Counted from the first letter of the stretch, positions 7,739-16,032 are shown. The stretch is DNA of 27,068 nt from Nitrosopelagicus sp964511265 (GCA_964511265.1 CAZEES010000014.1:1-27068); one strand, 5' to 3'. Program-made: numbers and translations. Notes: generated by a model from the letters alone, not told the origin.

Positions 7739-8824
7739 CTATTTTTTGAATTTACGTTTAATCCGTTTCAGTTTAGACGTACCAAATGGTAAAATTCTGT
7801 ATTGCTTTGTCCATCTAAATGTGATAATTGATGATATGGCTGTAGCAAATATTAATACAGGAATTACCCATACGTAGGAAAGTTCAAGACCTGGAATTCC
7901 AAATATTGTTGCAAGTGTATTAGGGACTAGAACTGCAGTAGCAGCTACGGTTAGCCAAACTATTAGTTTTGTTAATTGGTTTGTAGATTCTGTTTGAATT
8001 ACAGTGATACCAGTAGAAATAATTTCCATTACATTTTCTGCCATCTGAATTTGTCTATCTAGAGTTGCAAGAACAACTTCAAATTTCTCTAATATATCAT
8101 CATCATCAGTCAACATGTCAGGATCACCATACTTTAGATTTCTTACAGTATCATGAGTTGCCCACACGGCATTAAGAAATGACAAAAGTGATCTTTTCAT
8201 GTTAGATAATTCAGTGGACAAGTCTCGATGTATTTGACGAGAACCTGCAAGATCAATTTCAATCTGTTCTGCACGTTCTACAATTGTTCTAAGAGCAGAG
8301 AAGTTTGTTTCACTAACTTCATCAAGTAATCTAAAAAGTAACATTGTTTGTCTTTCTGCCCAATTCTCTGGAGTTTGTGGAAGTTTTCTCATAAGAGAAC
8401 TAGAATAATTATATAATTTTGTAATTTTTCCGCCATAATCATCATGTATTGTAACAATTAGATCCTTTTTTAGGAAAATTAAACATGGTGAAGTTTGAGT
8501 TCTATTTTCACCTGTAAAGATGAATGGAACCATAATTCCCAGAGTATCACCCATATCTTCGTATTCAGTAAGATAACCAGATAGCAATGTACTAGAATCC
8601 ATTTTAATATTTAATTTATCAAGAATTTTTGGAGTTTCAGTTACAATATCATCTACTACACATTCTATCCAAGTAAGATTACCAATTGAAACATGTTGTG
8701 TCGCTTCATCTAGGCTGGTACTTTCTCTTTTGAATGGAACTCCTTGTTCCTCAATTCCTGCAATACTTACTGTCTTGAGCATGGCAGAGAGACTTTTTTC
8801 ATCTATATACACTTTTTTTTCCAA
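7739..8824 (-). CDS. CorA-like divalent cation transporter lacking the GMN signature
   Basis: This is a predicted pentameric membrane transporter for Mg2+ or another divalent metal. The 361 residues show the CorA layout: a large cytoplasmic alpha/beta domain (about 1-150), a long helical stalk (160-280, including MAENVMEIIS) and two C-terminal membrane helices (about 287-307 and 317-336). The basic tail LKRIKRKFKK follows. The loop that should read GMN between the two helices reads GIPG (309-312). GMN forms the selectivity ring in known CorA/Mrs2 channels, so substrate or mode may differ. The start is TTG at 8824, three bases after the stop of the upstream gene; the next ATG would remove 14 residues. 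It is probably cotranscribed with the membrane-anchored protein upstream. Confidence 0.82.
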   Translation of the reverse strand: MEKKVYIDEKSLSAMLKTVSIAGIEEQGVPFKRESTSLDEATQHVSIGNLTWIECVVDDIVTETPKILDKLNIKMDSSTLLSGYLTEYEDMGDTLGIMVPFIFTGENRTQTSPCLIFLKKDLIVTIHDDYGGKITKLYNYSSSLMRKLPQTPENWAERQTMLLFRLLDEVSETNFSALRTIVERAEQIEIDLAGSRQIHRDLSTELSNMKRSLLSFLNAVWATHDTVRNLKYGDPDMLTDDDDILEKFEVVLATLDRQIQMAENVMEIISTGITVIQTESTNQLTKLIVWLTVAATAVLVPNTLATIFGIPGLELSYVWVIPVLIFATAISSIITFRWTKQYRILPFGTSKLKRIKRKFKK

Positions 8825-8827
8825 GTA

Positions 8828-9775
8828 CTAACTAGATGATTCTTTCTTTTTATTTTGAGAACGACGAATAATTAATGATAATATCGCACCTGCAGGAATG
8901 CCAACTAGAGTACCAATACTAACATACGGAGCAATAAAGAAATCTCCAATCCATATTCCTCCATCATTTGTCAGTTCCATGAAAGTTTTAGGTCTAAGAA
9001 GTAACGGTATAGATTGTGTAGACGCATTGGTCTCTCCTAGATCATCAGTATAAGTCAAAATAACTTTTACAGGAATTGTATGCTCAGTAGTAACATTATC
9101 AACAGGAGTGATTAATTCTGCAGAAATTGTATAAGGTGTTTGCTTGGCAAGAGAGGATAATTTGTAAAAAGTATCGCCTCGGAATTCCATATCTGGTGCA
9201 ATTATTTCAAGAGTAATGTCTTCAAGATCTATGTCATGAGAAGTAATGGTAGCTTGGATTGTAAATTCTGATTCTGCAAATATGGACTCAGGAGCAATTG
9301 TTTCGATTAAAACTTGAGGTGTTTTTTGAACCTCAATAGGTATTGCAAGATTCATTTTAGTTGTGGGCATTGGATCTACATTATTGCTCAGTAATACTTG
9401 TGAGTAGTCAATATTTATGAAATGAATTCCTTCAGTTGCATTATCATTTGCTAGATAATCAAGAGTTATTCCAAATGAACTAGTTGGAGTTAGCTCATCA
9501 ATGAAGATTTGTGTTTCAGATAGTGAAGTAAATGTATTATCAGGACTTTCTAAAGTAAGTGAAATGGATTGTTTACTTTCCCAACCATTGTTTTGTATTA
9601 GAAAAGATATTGAAAAAATTCTACCAGCTATAACTGAATCAGGATATGTTATTTCAACATCCATGCTTGCATCCATTGATTGTTTCACTGTTTCAGAGTA
9701 TACCGGAATAGCATATTCAGTATTAGAAAAGAACAACATTGGAATTATTGAGAGAATTATTAGATAGTTTTTCAT
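8828..9775 (-). CDS. Membrane-anchored extracellular protein with CARDB/NEW3-like beta domains
   Basis: The 315-residue protein has a signal peptide (MKNYLIILSIIPMLFFS), an all-beta exterior region and one C-terminal membrane helix (about 282-302) ending in RRSQNKKKESSS, so the bulk faces outside the cell. The beta region holds two or three immunoglobulin-like units. Their pattern (FSISFLIQNNGWESKQSISLTLESP and a later FTIQATITSHDIDLEDITLEI, each trimmed here by eye) resembles CARDB/NEW3 domains of archaeal cell-surface proteins. Its stop is three bases before the CorA-like start, which suggests a joint unit in which it could be an accessory subunit. No enzymatic motif is seen. Confidence 0.72.
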   Translation of the reverse strand: MKNYLIILSIIPMLFFSNTEYAIPVYSETVKQSMDASMDVEITYPDSVIAGRIFSISFLIQNNGWESKQSISLTLESPDNTFTSLSETQIFIDELTPTSSFGITLDYLANDNATEGIHFINIDYSQVLLSNNVDPMPTTKMNLAIPIEVQKTPQVLIETIAPESIFAESEFTIQATITSHDIDLEDITLEIIAPDMEFRGDTFYKLSSLAKQTPYTISAELITPVDNVTTEHTIPVKVILTYTDDLGETNASTQSIPLLLRPKTFMELTNDGGIWIGDFFIAPYVSIGTLVGIPAGAILSLIIRRSQNKKKESSS

Positions 9776-9845
9776 GATATTATAAGATACAAATCAAAAT
9801 TAAAGTTTCATTTATCAAGCATTAGTTTTTGAAAAAATGTCATGA

Positions 9846-9853
9846 TTTAAGTA
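9846..9853 (+). promoter_or_regulatory. TATA-like box for the Taw1 gene
   Basis: TTTAAGTA lies 22-29 bases before the ATG at 9875, the usual archaeal distance for a leaderless or short-leader transcript. No transcript data are available here. Confidence 0.45.
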
Positions 9854-9874
9854 AAACAATGAAAAGGTAAACAT

Positions 9875-10894
9875 ATGAGTTGTTCAGGAGAAATTGTAGA
9901 TAAAGACGAACAGCTTATTCAAATTAGATCAGATATTTCTAAACAATTAAAAAAAGCAAAATATGGAGTATCTGATCACTCGACTGTCGAGATATGTCAT
10001 TGGACAAAAAAATCTTTTAGAAATGAAGGAAGTTGCTATAAACACAAATTTTATGGAATTAGTACGCACAGGTGTATGGAATTTTCTCCAGCTGGAATGC
10101 ATTGTGAAAATAGATGTGTGTATTGCTGGAGACCAATGGAATTCTATGATTCACTAAAGATGGATGAACAAAAAGTTGCAGAACCAAAAGATATCATGTC
10201 AAAATTGATGGAAGAGAGAAGAAAACTTATCGTAGGTCATTTTGGTGATCCAACACAGGATAAACAAAAGATAGAAGAATCACTTATTCCCAGTCACTAT
10301 GCCATATCACTTTCTGGCGAACCAACTATGTATCCAAAATTACCAGAACTGATAAAATATCTTAAATCATTACAAGCCACAAAATCAATTTTTCTTGTAA
10401 CAAACGGTCAAGAACCAGAAATGATTCAGAAACTTGCAGATGAAGATGCGTTACCAACTCAGCTTTACCTTTCAACTAATGCATCAGATTACGATTCATT
10501 TCTTAAAATTAACAGACCAAAGTATGACGATTCATGGGAAAGATGGAACAAAACTTTAGAGATGCTTGCAAAGTTAGACACAAGAACAGTTCTTAGAGTT
10601 ACATTAATCAAAGATTGGAATGATTCTGAAGAGATGATATCTAAGTTTACATCAATATTTGAAAAATCAAATGCCCATTTTGTAGAGATAAAATCTTACA
10701 TGCACATTGGACGTTCAACTAATCGTCTTGAATATGAAAATATGGTAGACATGGATGATGTCAGAACTTTTTCAGAACAAATAACAAAAAGTTCAGATAG
10801 ATTTGAAGTGATGGATGAGAGTAAGATTTCTCGAATCGTAGTTTTACAAAACAAAAAAAGGTTCACAGAGCGCTATCTTAGTGCGTATGCATAA
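9875..10894 (+). CDS. taw1: 4-demethylwyosine synthase (Taw1/TYW1), radical SAM
   Basis: Taw1 builds the tricyclic base of wyosine derivatives at G37 of tRNA-Phe by condensing N1-methylguanosine with pyruvate. The 339-residue protein has the radical SAM CX3CX2C motif at C77, C81 and C84, within SPAGMHCENRCVYCWRP. Upstream cysteines (C3, C41, C54, C67) could hold the second 4Fe-4S cluster. The GISTHRCMEFSPA lead-in is diagnostic of the archaeal family, as are LSGEPTMYP and VEIKSYMHIG. Length is normal for archaeal Taw1, which lacks the flavodoxin domain of eukaryotic TYW1. The gene ends inside the convergent rdgB gene (17 bases shared). Confidence 0.93.
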   Translation: MSCSGEIVDKDEQLIQIRSDISKQLKKAKYGVSDHSTVEICHWTKKSFRNEGSCYKHKFYGISTHRCMEFSPAGMHCENRCVYCWRPMEFYDSLKMDEQKVAEPKDIMSKLMEERRKLIVGHFGDPTQDKQKIEESLIPSHYAISLSGEPTMYPKLPELIKYLKSLQATKSIFLVTNGQEPEMIQKLADEDALPTQLYLSTNASDYDSFLKINRPKYDDSWERWNKTLEMLAKLDTRTVLRVTLIKDWNDSEEMISKFTSIFEKSNAHFVEIKSYMHIGRSTNRLEYENMVDMDDVRTFSEQITKSSDRFEVMDESKISRIVVLQNKKRFTERYLSAYA

Positions 10895-11438
10895 ACCAAT
10901 CTGAGAATTTTTGTAATGATGCGGATCTATGGGACAATTTGTCTTTATTTGGAACATTTGCATAAGTTTTTGATTCACCATCAGGAATGAAGATTGGATC
11001 ATAACCCCAACCTCCTTTTTCAATAATAGATGAAATTTTTCCAGGTATGCTAGACTCGAATAATTGAACATCGTCAACTCCATTACAGTAAGCAATTATT
11101 GCTACAAACTTTGCGTCTCGAAGTTCAGTATTTTCTAACAAACGTACTAGTCCTTTGTTTCCAATTGTTTCATAGACATAAGATGAATATGGACCTGGAA
11201 AACCATTGAGAGAGTTAATAAAAAGACCATCATCTTCAATAATAACGGGTTTTTGTATCTTAGTAAAAGCATCAATCGCTTTTCGTTTTGCTATTTCACT
11301 AAGAGAGTTTGATTGGATTTCTTCCAAGGTTGTTTTGAATAATTTGATTTTTACTCCTAAATGTGAGAGGATTCTTTGAGCTTCTTCAAATTTGTGTTCA
11401 TTTGATGATGCAAAGAATAATTCAGACGACTGTTGCAT
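10878..11438 (-). CDS. Non-canonical purine NTP pyrophosphatase (RdgB/HAM1)
   Basis: This is a house-cleaning enzyme that hydrolyses dITP, XTP and related triphosphates to monophosphates. Seen in 186 residues: FFASSNEHKFEEA (the SxNxxKxxE nucleotide loop), VIIEDDGLFINSLNGFPGPYSS (the DDGL metal/active site and the FPGxYS loop) and GGWGYDPIFIP with a following KDKLSHRSASL. Length is normal. The ATG at 11438 is preceded by GAGGT four bases upstream, a good ribosome site, and is favoured over TTG at 11456. The start overlaps the Bud32 gene end by 17 bases; rdgB and bud32 neighbours are known in other archaea. The 3' end overlaps Taw1. Confidence 0.93.
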   Translation of the reverse strand: MQQSSELFFASSNEHKFEEAQRILSHLGVKIKLFKTTLEEIQSNSLSEIAKRKAIDAFTKIQKPVIIEDDGLFINSLNGFPGPYSSYVYETIGNKGLVRLLENTELRDAKFVAIIAYCNGVDDVQLFESSIPGKISSIIEKGGWGYDPIFIPDGESKTYANVPNKDKLSHRSASLQKFSDWFMHTH

Positions 11439-12042
11439 ATCTACCTCTACTTTCAATTACAGAAACTAATTCAAGAATCTTTTTACAATATTTTTTCCCA
11501 ACAGATTTTTCATAACCTGTAATAAAATTTTTCCATGACTTTTTCATCACATTAGCATGTGCGCTGTTTAAAATTTCCTTGAATAAACGAAGATCAACCG
11601 CATGATCATCTGGTTTTTCAGTTCTATTTGCAAGCCCAAAATCAATAAGGAATAGATGATTGGTAGTGAGTATGAAATTAGAAGTGGTAAGATCACCATG
11701 CATTATACCATTTTGATGCAGTTTTCCCACAATCATTCCTATTTGTAAACATGTTTTAGGAATAGATTTTTCATCCATATCACGGATTAATTTTCCTTTG
11801 ACATATTGCATGTAAATTGAAAATTTTTTATAATCTACAAAATAAATTAACGGAGTAGAGATACCAAATGATTTAACATCGGAAATTAGTTGTGCTTCTC
11901 GAATTGTTCTTTGTTTTCTAATTCGAGTATCAAGGGAAGGGTTTCGATATTTTTTTTCCTTTCGCATTTTTAGTACTGATTTTTTTCCATTCCATGAGGA
12001 GAGATAGACATCTGCTTCTGCACCTTTTTTAAGGATCTTCAT
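11422..12042 (-). CDS. bud32: Bud32 atypical protein kinase (KEOPS complex)
   Basis: Bud32 is the small RIO-like kinase/ATPase of KEOPS, which makes N6-threonylcarbamoyladenosine (t6A) at position 37 of ANN-decoding tRNAs together with Kae1. The 206 residues show the compact kinase fold: MKILKKGAEADVYL glycine loop, K25 in VLKMRKEKKYRNPSLD, E49 in the helix, catalytic HGDLTTSN (H115-N122, D117) and DFG (D134-G136). The C-terminus RGRYATVV corresponds to the conserved RGRK end, with Y in place of K. Kae1 is not fused and not in the window. Together with Taw1 nearby, two tRNA position-37 modification genes lie within 2.5 kb. Confidence 0.94.
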   Translation of the reverse strand: MKILKKGAEADVYLSSWNGKKSVLKMRKEKKYRNPSLDTRIRKQRTIREAQLISDVKSFGISTPLIYFVDYKKFSIYMQYVKGKLIRDMDEKSIPKTCLQIGMIVGKLHQNGIMHGDLTTSNFILTTNHLFLIDFGLANRTEKPDDHAVDLRLFKEILNSAHANVMKKSWKNFITGYEKSVGKKYCKKILELVSVIESRGRYATVV

Positions 12043-12078
12043 TAAGATTATAACCGATTCTTGTGATTAATAGATATA

Positions 12079-12960
12079 ATGATGTTGAATTATGATGCTC
12101 CACTTTATAGACCTCCATCAGAAGCAAATTCCTTAATCTTTCAAGTAACTCTAGGTTGCTCTTTTAATGAATGCTCATTTTGTGATATGTATAGATCCAA
12201 GGAATATTCTGAACGAACATGGGATGAAGTAAAAGGAGAAATTGACATGATGGCAAAGATCATGCCAGATACAAAACGAGTTTTTTTAGCTGATGGAGAT
12301 GCGATTAATCTATCAACAGAATATATGACAAAAATTCTCAGATACATTCGAGAAAAATTTTCTTCAATTGAAAGAATTTCATGTTACGCAATGCCAATGA
12401 ACCTATTGAAAAAAACTCCAGAAGAACTACAGGAGTTACGTGAAGCAGGACTTGATATGTTATACCTTGGAATAGAAAGTGGCTCAGACATTGTACTAAA
12501 AAAAGTAACAAAAGGTGCAACATCAAAAACAATTATCAAATCATGTAACAAGGCAAAAGATGCAGGATTCAAACTATCCTGTATGGTAATTTTAGGATTA
12601 GGTGGGAAAAAATATTCAAAAGAAAATGCCGTAGAGACAGGCAAAGTAATCAGTGCATCAAGACCAGATTTTGTTGGAGCGTTAACGCTGTATTTAGAAA
12701 ATGGAATAAAAGATGAATTCATGACAAAATGGGAAGGTGAATTTGTTAGAATTAATGATAATGAATCATTAGAAGAATTAGAATTACTTGTGTCAAATAT
12801 TAATGCAGAAAACAAAATTGTTTTCCGTGCAAACCACGGTTCTAATGCATATAATATTGCAGGAACATTTCCCGAAGATAAGCAAGAGATGCTAGAAAAA
12901 ATTGGTTGGTTGACGAAACATCCGGAGAATGCACGACCTCAAGGATTAAGAGGTTTTTAG
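12079..12960 (+). CDS. Radical SAM protein (COG1032-type), substrate unknown
   Basis: This is a predicted radical SAM enzyme of 293 residues. The cluster motif is GCSFNECSFCDM (C27, C32, C35), spaced CX4CX2C rather than the usual CX3CX2C; this spacing occurs in a subgroup of COG1032-like proteins. Also seen: FLADGDAINL, an Elp3/MiaB-like IESGSD patch (LYLGIESGSDIVLKKVTKG) that contacts SAM, and ARPQGLRGF at the C-terminus. There is no B12 domain, TRAM domain or extra cysteine cluster, so it is not MiaB or CofG/H. Two ATG codons (12079, 12082) are equally good starts. It is divergent from Bud32 with 36 bases between. The reaction cannot be stated. Confidence 0.85.
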   Translation: MMLNYDAPLYRPPSEANSLIFQVTLGCSFNECSFCDMYRSKEYSERTWDEVKGEIDMMAKIMPDTKRVFLADGDAINLSTEYMTKILRYIREKFSSIERISCYAMPMNLLKKTPEELQELREAGLDMLYLGIESGSDIVLKKVTKGATSKTIIKSCNKAKDAGFKLSCMVILGLGGKKYSKENAVETGKVISASRPDFVGALTLYLENGIKDEFMTKWEGEFVRINDNESLEELELLVSNINAENKIVFRANHGSNAYNIAGTFPEDKQEMLEKIGWLTKHPENARPQGLRGF

Positions 12961-12962
12961 TG

Positions 12963-13214
12963 TTAAATTTTATCTATCAATTCTTTGACATTATCTGGAA
13001 GATTGGGTAGCTCAGTATGACTAGTATTGTTTTGAATTATTTCAGGACCTATTCTTCTAACTTTTTGAGTTCCAATTAATGTGTCTAAACTTCGTTGTAT
13101 GTCTTTTTCAGGCAGAATAGAAGAAAGTTTTGAGATAAGTTCTTCTTCATTTTCATACTTTTCAATAGAATATTGAATAAGAGTCATTTTTTCATTCATA
13201 GACAGCTCAGACAT
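12963..13214 (-). CDS. Small protein of unknown function
   Basis: Not recognised. The 83 residues begin MSELSMNEKMTLIQYSIEK and look helical for about 50 residues, with a DIQRSLDTLIGTQKVRRIGPEI stretch that resembles a small winged-helix or helix-turn-helix core. A short C-terminal helix (NVKELIDKI) follows. No membrane segment or cysteine is present. It sits between the radical SAM gene (2-base gap, convergent) and tRNA-Val. The length, clean ATG and neighbour-like codon use favour a real gene. Confidence 0.6.
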   Translation of the reverse strand: MSELSMNEKMTLIQYSIEKYENEEELISKLSSILPEKDIQRSLDTLIGTQKVRRIGPEIIQNNTSHTELPNLPDNVKELIDKI

Positions 13215-13254
13215 TGTGAGTTCTTATTTCATGGAATTTAAAAATATTCGGTAG

Positions 13255-13329
13255 TGGGCCCGCGGTGATTTGAACACCGGATCTTCGCCGTGTAAGGGCG
13301 ACGTCATAACCGAGCTAGACTACGAGCCC
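13255..13329 (-). tRNA. tRNA-Val (UAC)
   Basis: On the minus strand the acceptor GGGCTCG/CGGGCCC (one G-U), anticodon stem TCGCC/GGCGA with loop CTTACAC and T loop TTCAAAT form a full cloverleaf with A73. The anticodon is UAC. No CCA and no intron. A TATA-like box is 26-33 bases upstream. Confidence 0.96.
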
Positions 13330-13354
13330 GCCAAAAAGTTCTTCGTTAAAATCC

Positions 13355-13362
13355 ATTTAAAT
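13355..13362. promoter_or_regulatory. Palindromic TATA box shared by tRNA-Val and the glycosyltransferase gene
   Basis: ATTTAAAT reads the same on both strands. It ends 26 bases before the 5' end of tRNA-Val (minus) and 27 bases before the ATG of the glycosyltransferase (plus). Both are the expected distance, so one TBP site may serve both directions. Direction would then depend on BRE sequence on each flank. Confidence 0.55.
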
Positions 13363-13388
13363 CTTTGACAAGAAAAAGTAATCACAAT

Positions 13389-14417
13389 ATGACAGAAATT
13401 CTATTTTTTTCTAGTCCGATTGGGTTGGGTCATGCTACAAGAGATCTAGCCATAATTAATCAATTAAAAGTTGGATCTTGTAAAGTATTTTCAGGAAGCT
13501 CAGCTATAGAGTTTTTTCATCAAAACAACATACAAGCACAGGATGTGTATTCGCCTCCAAGATTTGATGTGAAAGATGGTAAGTTAGAAAAATCATTAAA
13601 ATGGCTTTGGAGTTACTATAGATATTATAAAAAATGTAAAGAAATTTCTAGTAAGATTATCAGTAATGAAAAACCAAAATTGATCATTAGTGATGAAGAT
13701 TTTGCATCAATTGCAATAGCACAAGAAAGAAAAATTCCAAATATCATAATCACAGATATTCTTGAAACAAAATTCACTAGTGGTTTTGGAGGAGTTATTG
13801 AAAAAAAGATGAACAAGACGATGCGTGAGATGTTGGATAAAGCCAATAGAGTGATAATTCCAGAACTGGGTGAGAATCAGAATAATATCATAAGAACAGG
13901 ACCTATTGTAAGAAAAATACAAAAAAATCGTGATGAGTTAAGAGACATATTAGATTTTAAGAAAAATACAATTGTTCTTAGCGTAGGAGGTACGGATGCA
14001 GGAATTTTTTTGATTAGCCAAGCTATCAAAGCGATAAAAAAAATTCAGATGGATATTGATTTAGTTTTAGTTTCAGGTCCAAAGATTAATGAGGGATTTT
14101 CAGATGGTGTAAGGAATTTGGGGTTTGTTTCAAATCTTCATGAAATAATTTTTGCTGCAGACTTGGTAATTTCACTTGCGGGAAAATCTACAATCGATGA
14201 GACAATTGTGTATGGCACACCAGGAATTTTTATACCAATTAAAGGACATTTTGAACAAGAGGATAATGCAAAAGAAATTGGATTCAAATTTGAGGATGTT
14301 TTTAATTTAAAAAATCTAATCGAAGAGAAATTGAGTGAAGATAGAAATGAACGGCAAAATAATGGGGCAGATATAGCAGGCATGGAAATTTCAAAGATTC
14401 TTTTAAAAGGAAAATAA
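13389..14417 (+). CDS. MurG-like GT-B glycosyltransferase
   Basis: This is a predicted nucleotide-sugar glycosyltransferase of 342 residues with the two-lobed GT-B fold. The N-terminal lobe begins EILFFSSPIGLGHATRDLAI, the glycine loop of MurG-like enzymes. The C-terminal lobe has LSVGGTDAG, LVLVSGPK and LGFVSNLHEIIFAADLVISLAG. KSTIDETIVYGTPGIFIPI then forms the donor-binding GxxT/E-rich motif seen in GT28 members. There is no membrane helix, so it acts at the cytoplasmic face. Archaea lack murein, so the acceptor is probably a lipid or surface glycan. The ATG at 13389 is preferred over TTG at 13365 because of the shared TATA box and the family start. Confidence 0.82.
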   Translation: MTEILFFSSPIGLGHATRDLAIINQLKVGSCKVFSGSSAIEFFHQNNIQAQDVYSPPRFDVKDGKLEKSLKWLWSYYRYYKKCKEISSKIISNEKPKLIISDEDFASIAIAQERKIPNIIITDILETKFTSGFGGVIEKKMNKTMREMLDKANRVIIPELGENQNNIIRTGPIVRKIQKNRDELRDILDFKKNTIVLSVGGTDAGIFLISQAIKAIKKIQMDIDLVLVSGPKINEGFSDGVRNLGFVSNLHEIIFAADLVISLAGKSTIDETIVYGTPGIFIPIKGHFEQEDNAKEIGFKFEDVFNLKNLIEEKLSEDRNERQNNGADIAGMEISKILLKGK

Positions 14418-14450
14418 CGATTAATACGGCAATAATATTTTGGATTAATC

Positions 14451-15866
14451 ATGAGTAAACTAACAATTGCAAAATTTGGAGGAAGTGCCATAGGGATTGA
14501 TGGAGAAGGAATACCAGATATCATCAGAAGAATAAAAGATATTCAAAAAGATAGCAAGGTGATCATAGTCTGTTCTGCACCATTAACAATGATAGATGGA
14601 AAAAAGAGATCTCTAACAGATGTTGTTCTAGGCATCGGAAGAGATGTTCAGGATGGAAAAAATTTTAATTTTTCTACAGTTGAGAAACCATATTCAAAAA
14701 TTATAGAATATGTTAATGATGAATTTAAAAAAGAATGCCAACAAGTGATTAATGATTTCTTAACAAGTTCAAGAGATGCAATTGATACTGCAGTGGTTAA
14801 AAAAGAATTTTTGGATGAGATTCGCTCAAAGGCATTAGCATTTTCTGGAGAAGTATTAATGTCACATATACTAAATCTGATTTTAAAGAGTAATGGGATC
14901 AAGTCAGATACAATTGGACTAGAGAATTGGCCAATAATTACAGATAACAACATAGAATCAACAAATTTTCTTTTCTCAGAATCAGTAAAGAGAATGAGTG
15001 AATTGGAACGGATTCTTGAGATTAATGATGTAATTTCAATTGGAGGATTTATTGGAAAGACAAAAGATGGAATTGTCACTACCTATGAAAGAGGGGGTTC
15101 AGATAGAACTGCTGCAGATTTAGGAATTTTATTTCATGAGAAATATGATACCATTATAGATCTTGAAAAAGATAGTTCTGTTGTTTCTGCAGATCCAAAA
15201 GTTGTTAAAGATGAATTGGAAGCCGTTAACGAGTTATCATACAATGAAGCTAGATTAGCTGGAATGTTTGGTATGAAAATTGTAGATCCAATTGCAATAA
15301 AAGAAATACTTGAGAATGGAGTAGAGATACCACTAATAATTACCAATATGAAATCTCCAGAAATGGTTACAAGGATTCAGAGAAGACCAGAAGATAAGAG
15401 CGGTCATCCTTTGAAGATTGTTACAGGCAAGAAAAACTGTGCCATATTACGTATAGAATCTGAAATGATTAGAGATTTGCTGGTTTCATTAGACAAAGAA
15501 AAGAGGTATAGTGAGTTTATTGTACTATCTCCATTCACAAAAGATGGAATTGAATTTAGTAGAATATTATTCTTAGATGGAGACTACGTTAAGAGAAATG
15601 AGAAATATATTCTAAGTTTTGATGCACTTGCAACAATTGCATATCAAAGAGGAGTGATTACGCTAATTGGAGATGAGATGTGGAGAGTGCAACAGATTGC
15701 ATCAAAGGCCAGTTCAAAGATAGGCGATGCAGGCTTAAACATTTTGAATATGGATGCACAAGAAGAAACGTCAAGAATTATCATCGTAATTGAAGATATA
15801 GAAGATAGTGTTGCAAAAGCAATTGAATCAATACATTCTGAAAGATCAAAAATTAAATTTATTTAA
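14451..15866 (+). CDS. lysC: Aspartate kinase
   Basis: This enzyme phosphorylates L-aspartate, the first step toward threonine, methionine and, in many organisms, lysine. Of 471 residues, about 1-300 are the amino-acid kinase fold: KFGGSA (8-13), IVCSAPL, ALAFSGEVLMSHIL, and TYERGGSDRTAADLGI for substrate and ATP. EKDSSVVSADPKVV follows as the typical YTDVDGVxxADPR region, here divergent. The remainder is two ACT domains, ending DAGLNILNMDAQEETSRIIIVI, the regulatory site for allosteric end products. It starts 33 bases after the glycosyltransferase. The branched-chain aminotransferase follows after 195 bases, so amino-acid biosynthesis genes are grouped here. Confidence 0.93.
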   Translation: MSKLTIAKFGGSAIGIDGEGIPDIIRRIKDIQKDSKVIIVCSAPLTMIDGKKRSLTDVVLGIGRDVQDGKNFNFSTVEKPYSKIIEYVNDEFKKECQQVINDFLTSSRDAIDTAVVKKEFLDEIRSKALAFSGEVLMSHILNLILKSNGIKSDTIGLENWPIITDNNIESTNFLFSESVKRMSELERILEINDVISIGGFIGKTKDGIVTTYERGGSDRTAADLGILFHEKYDTIIDLEKDSSVVSADPKVVKDELEAVNELSYNEARLAGMFGMKIVDPIAIKEILENGVEIPLIITNMKSPEMVTRIQRRPEDKSGHPLKIVTGKKNCAILRIESEMIRDLLVSLDKEKRYSEFIVLSPFTKDGIEFSRILFLDGDYVKRNEKYILSFDALATIAYQRGVITLIGDEMWRVQQIASKASSKIGDAGLNILNMDAQEETSRIIIVIEDIEDSVAKAIESIHSERSKIKFI

Positions 15867-15869
15867 ACC

Positions 15870-15959
15870 GTTTTGGCGCTAAAGGTCTTGTGACCAGTAG
15901 TGCCAAGGTGGGTTTGTTCTTGGACCATCGTCTAGAATTAGTCCGGCGTTACCCAAAAC
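15870..15959 (+). ncRNA. Candidate structured RNA with alternative pairings (novel)
   Basis: This part of the 195-base gap between lysC and ilvE has no reading frame but pairs extensively. Hairpin A: TTGGCGCTA (15873-15881) with TAGTGCCAA (15898-15906), nine pairs including one G-U. An AA/AG internal loop follows, then GGTC/GACC closed by TTGT. Long-range helix B: GTTTTGG (15870-15876) with CCAAAAC (15953-15959), seven perfect pairs. Helix C: GGAC/GTCC (15922-15925 with 15941-15944). A and B compete for TTGG at 15873-15876, so the element could switch between a local hairpin and a three-way junction. The strand is not certain. A promoter for ilvE lies downstream (16033-16040), which argues against a simple ilvE leader. 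Confidence 0.4.
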
Positions 15960-15978
15960 ACGCTTGATTATTCTAGTG

Positions 15979-16005
15979 CATAGAGATTATTTAATATGAT
16001 CTATG
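15979..16005. promoter_or_regulatory. Dyad CATAGA...TCTATG around an AT-rich core
   Basis: The six-base arms CATAGA (15979-15984) and TCTATG (16000-16005) are perfect complements flanking a 15-base AT-rich core with TTTAATAT (15990-15997). It could be an operator wrapped around an upstream promoter of ilvE, about 65 bases before the ATG. Short arms make chance occurrence possible. Confidence 0.3.
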
Positions 16006-16032
16006 TATTGTATAGGGATTCAGGCGTGATTG

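Noticed and set aside
12384..12815. Minus-strand 143-residue frame inside the radical SAM gene
   Set aside because: Antisense shadow with no recognisable motif.
14648..15079. Minus-strand 143-residue frame inside aspartokinase
   Set aside because: Antisense shadow; the plus-strand gene has complete kinase motifs here.
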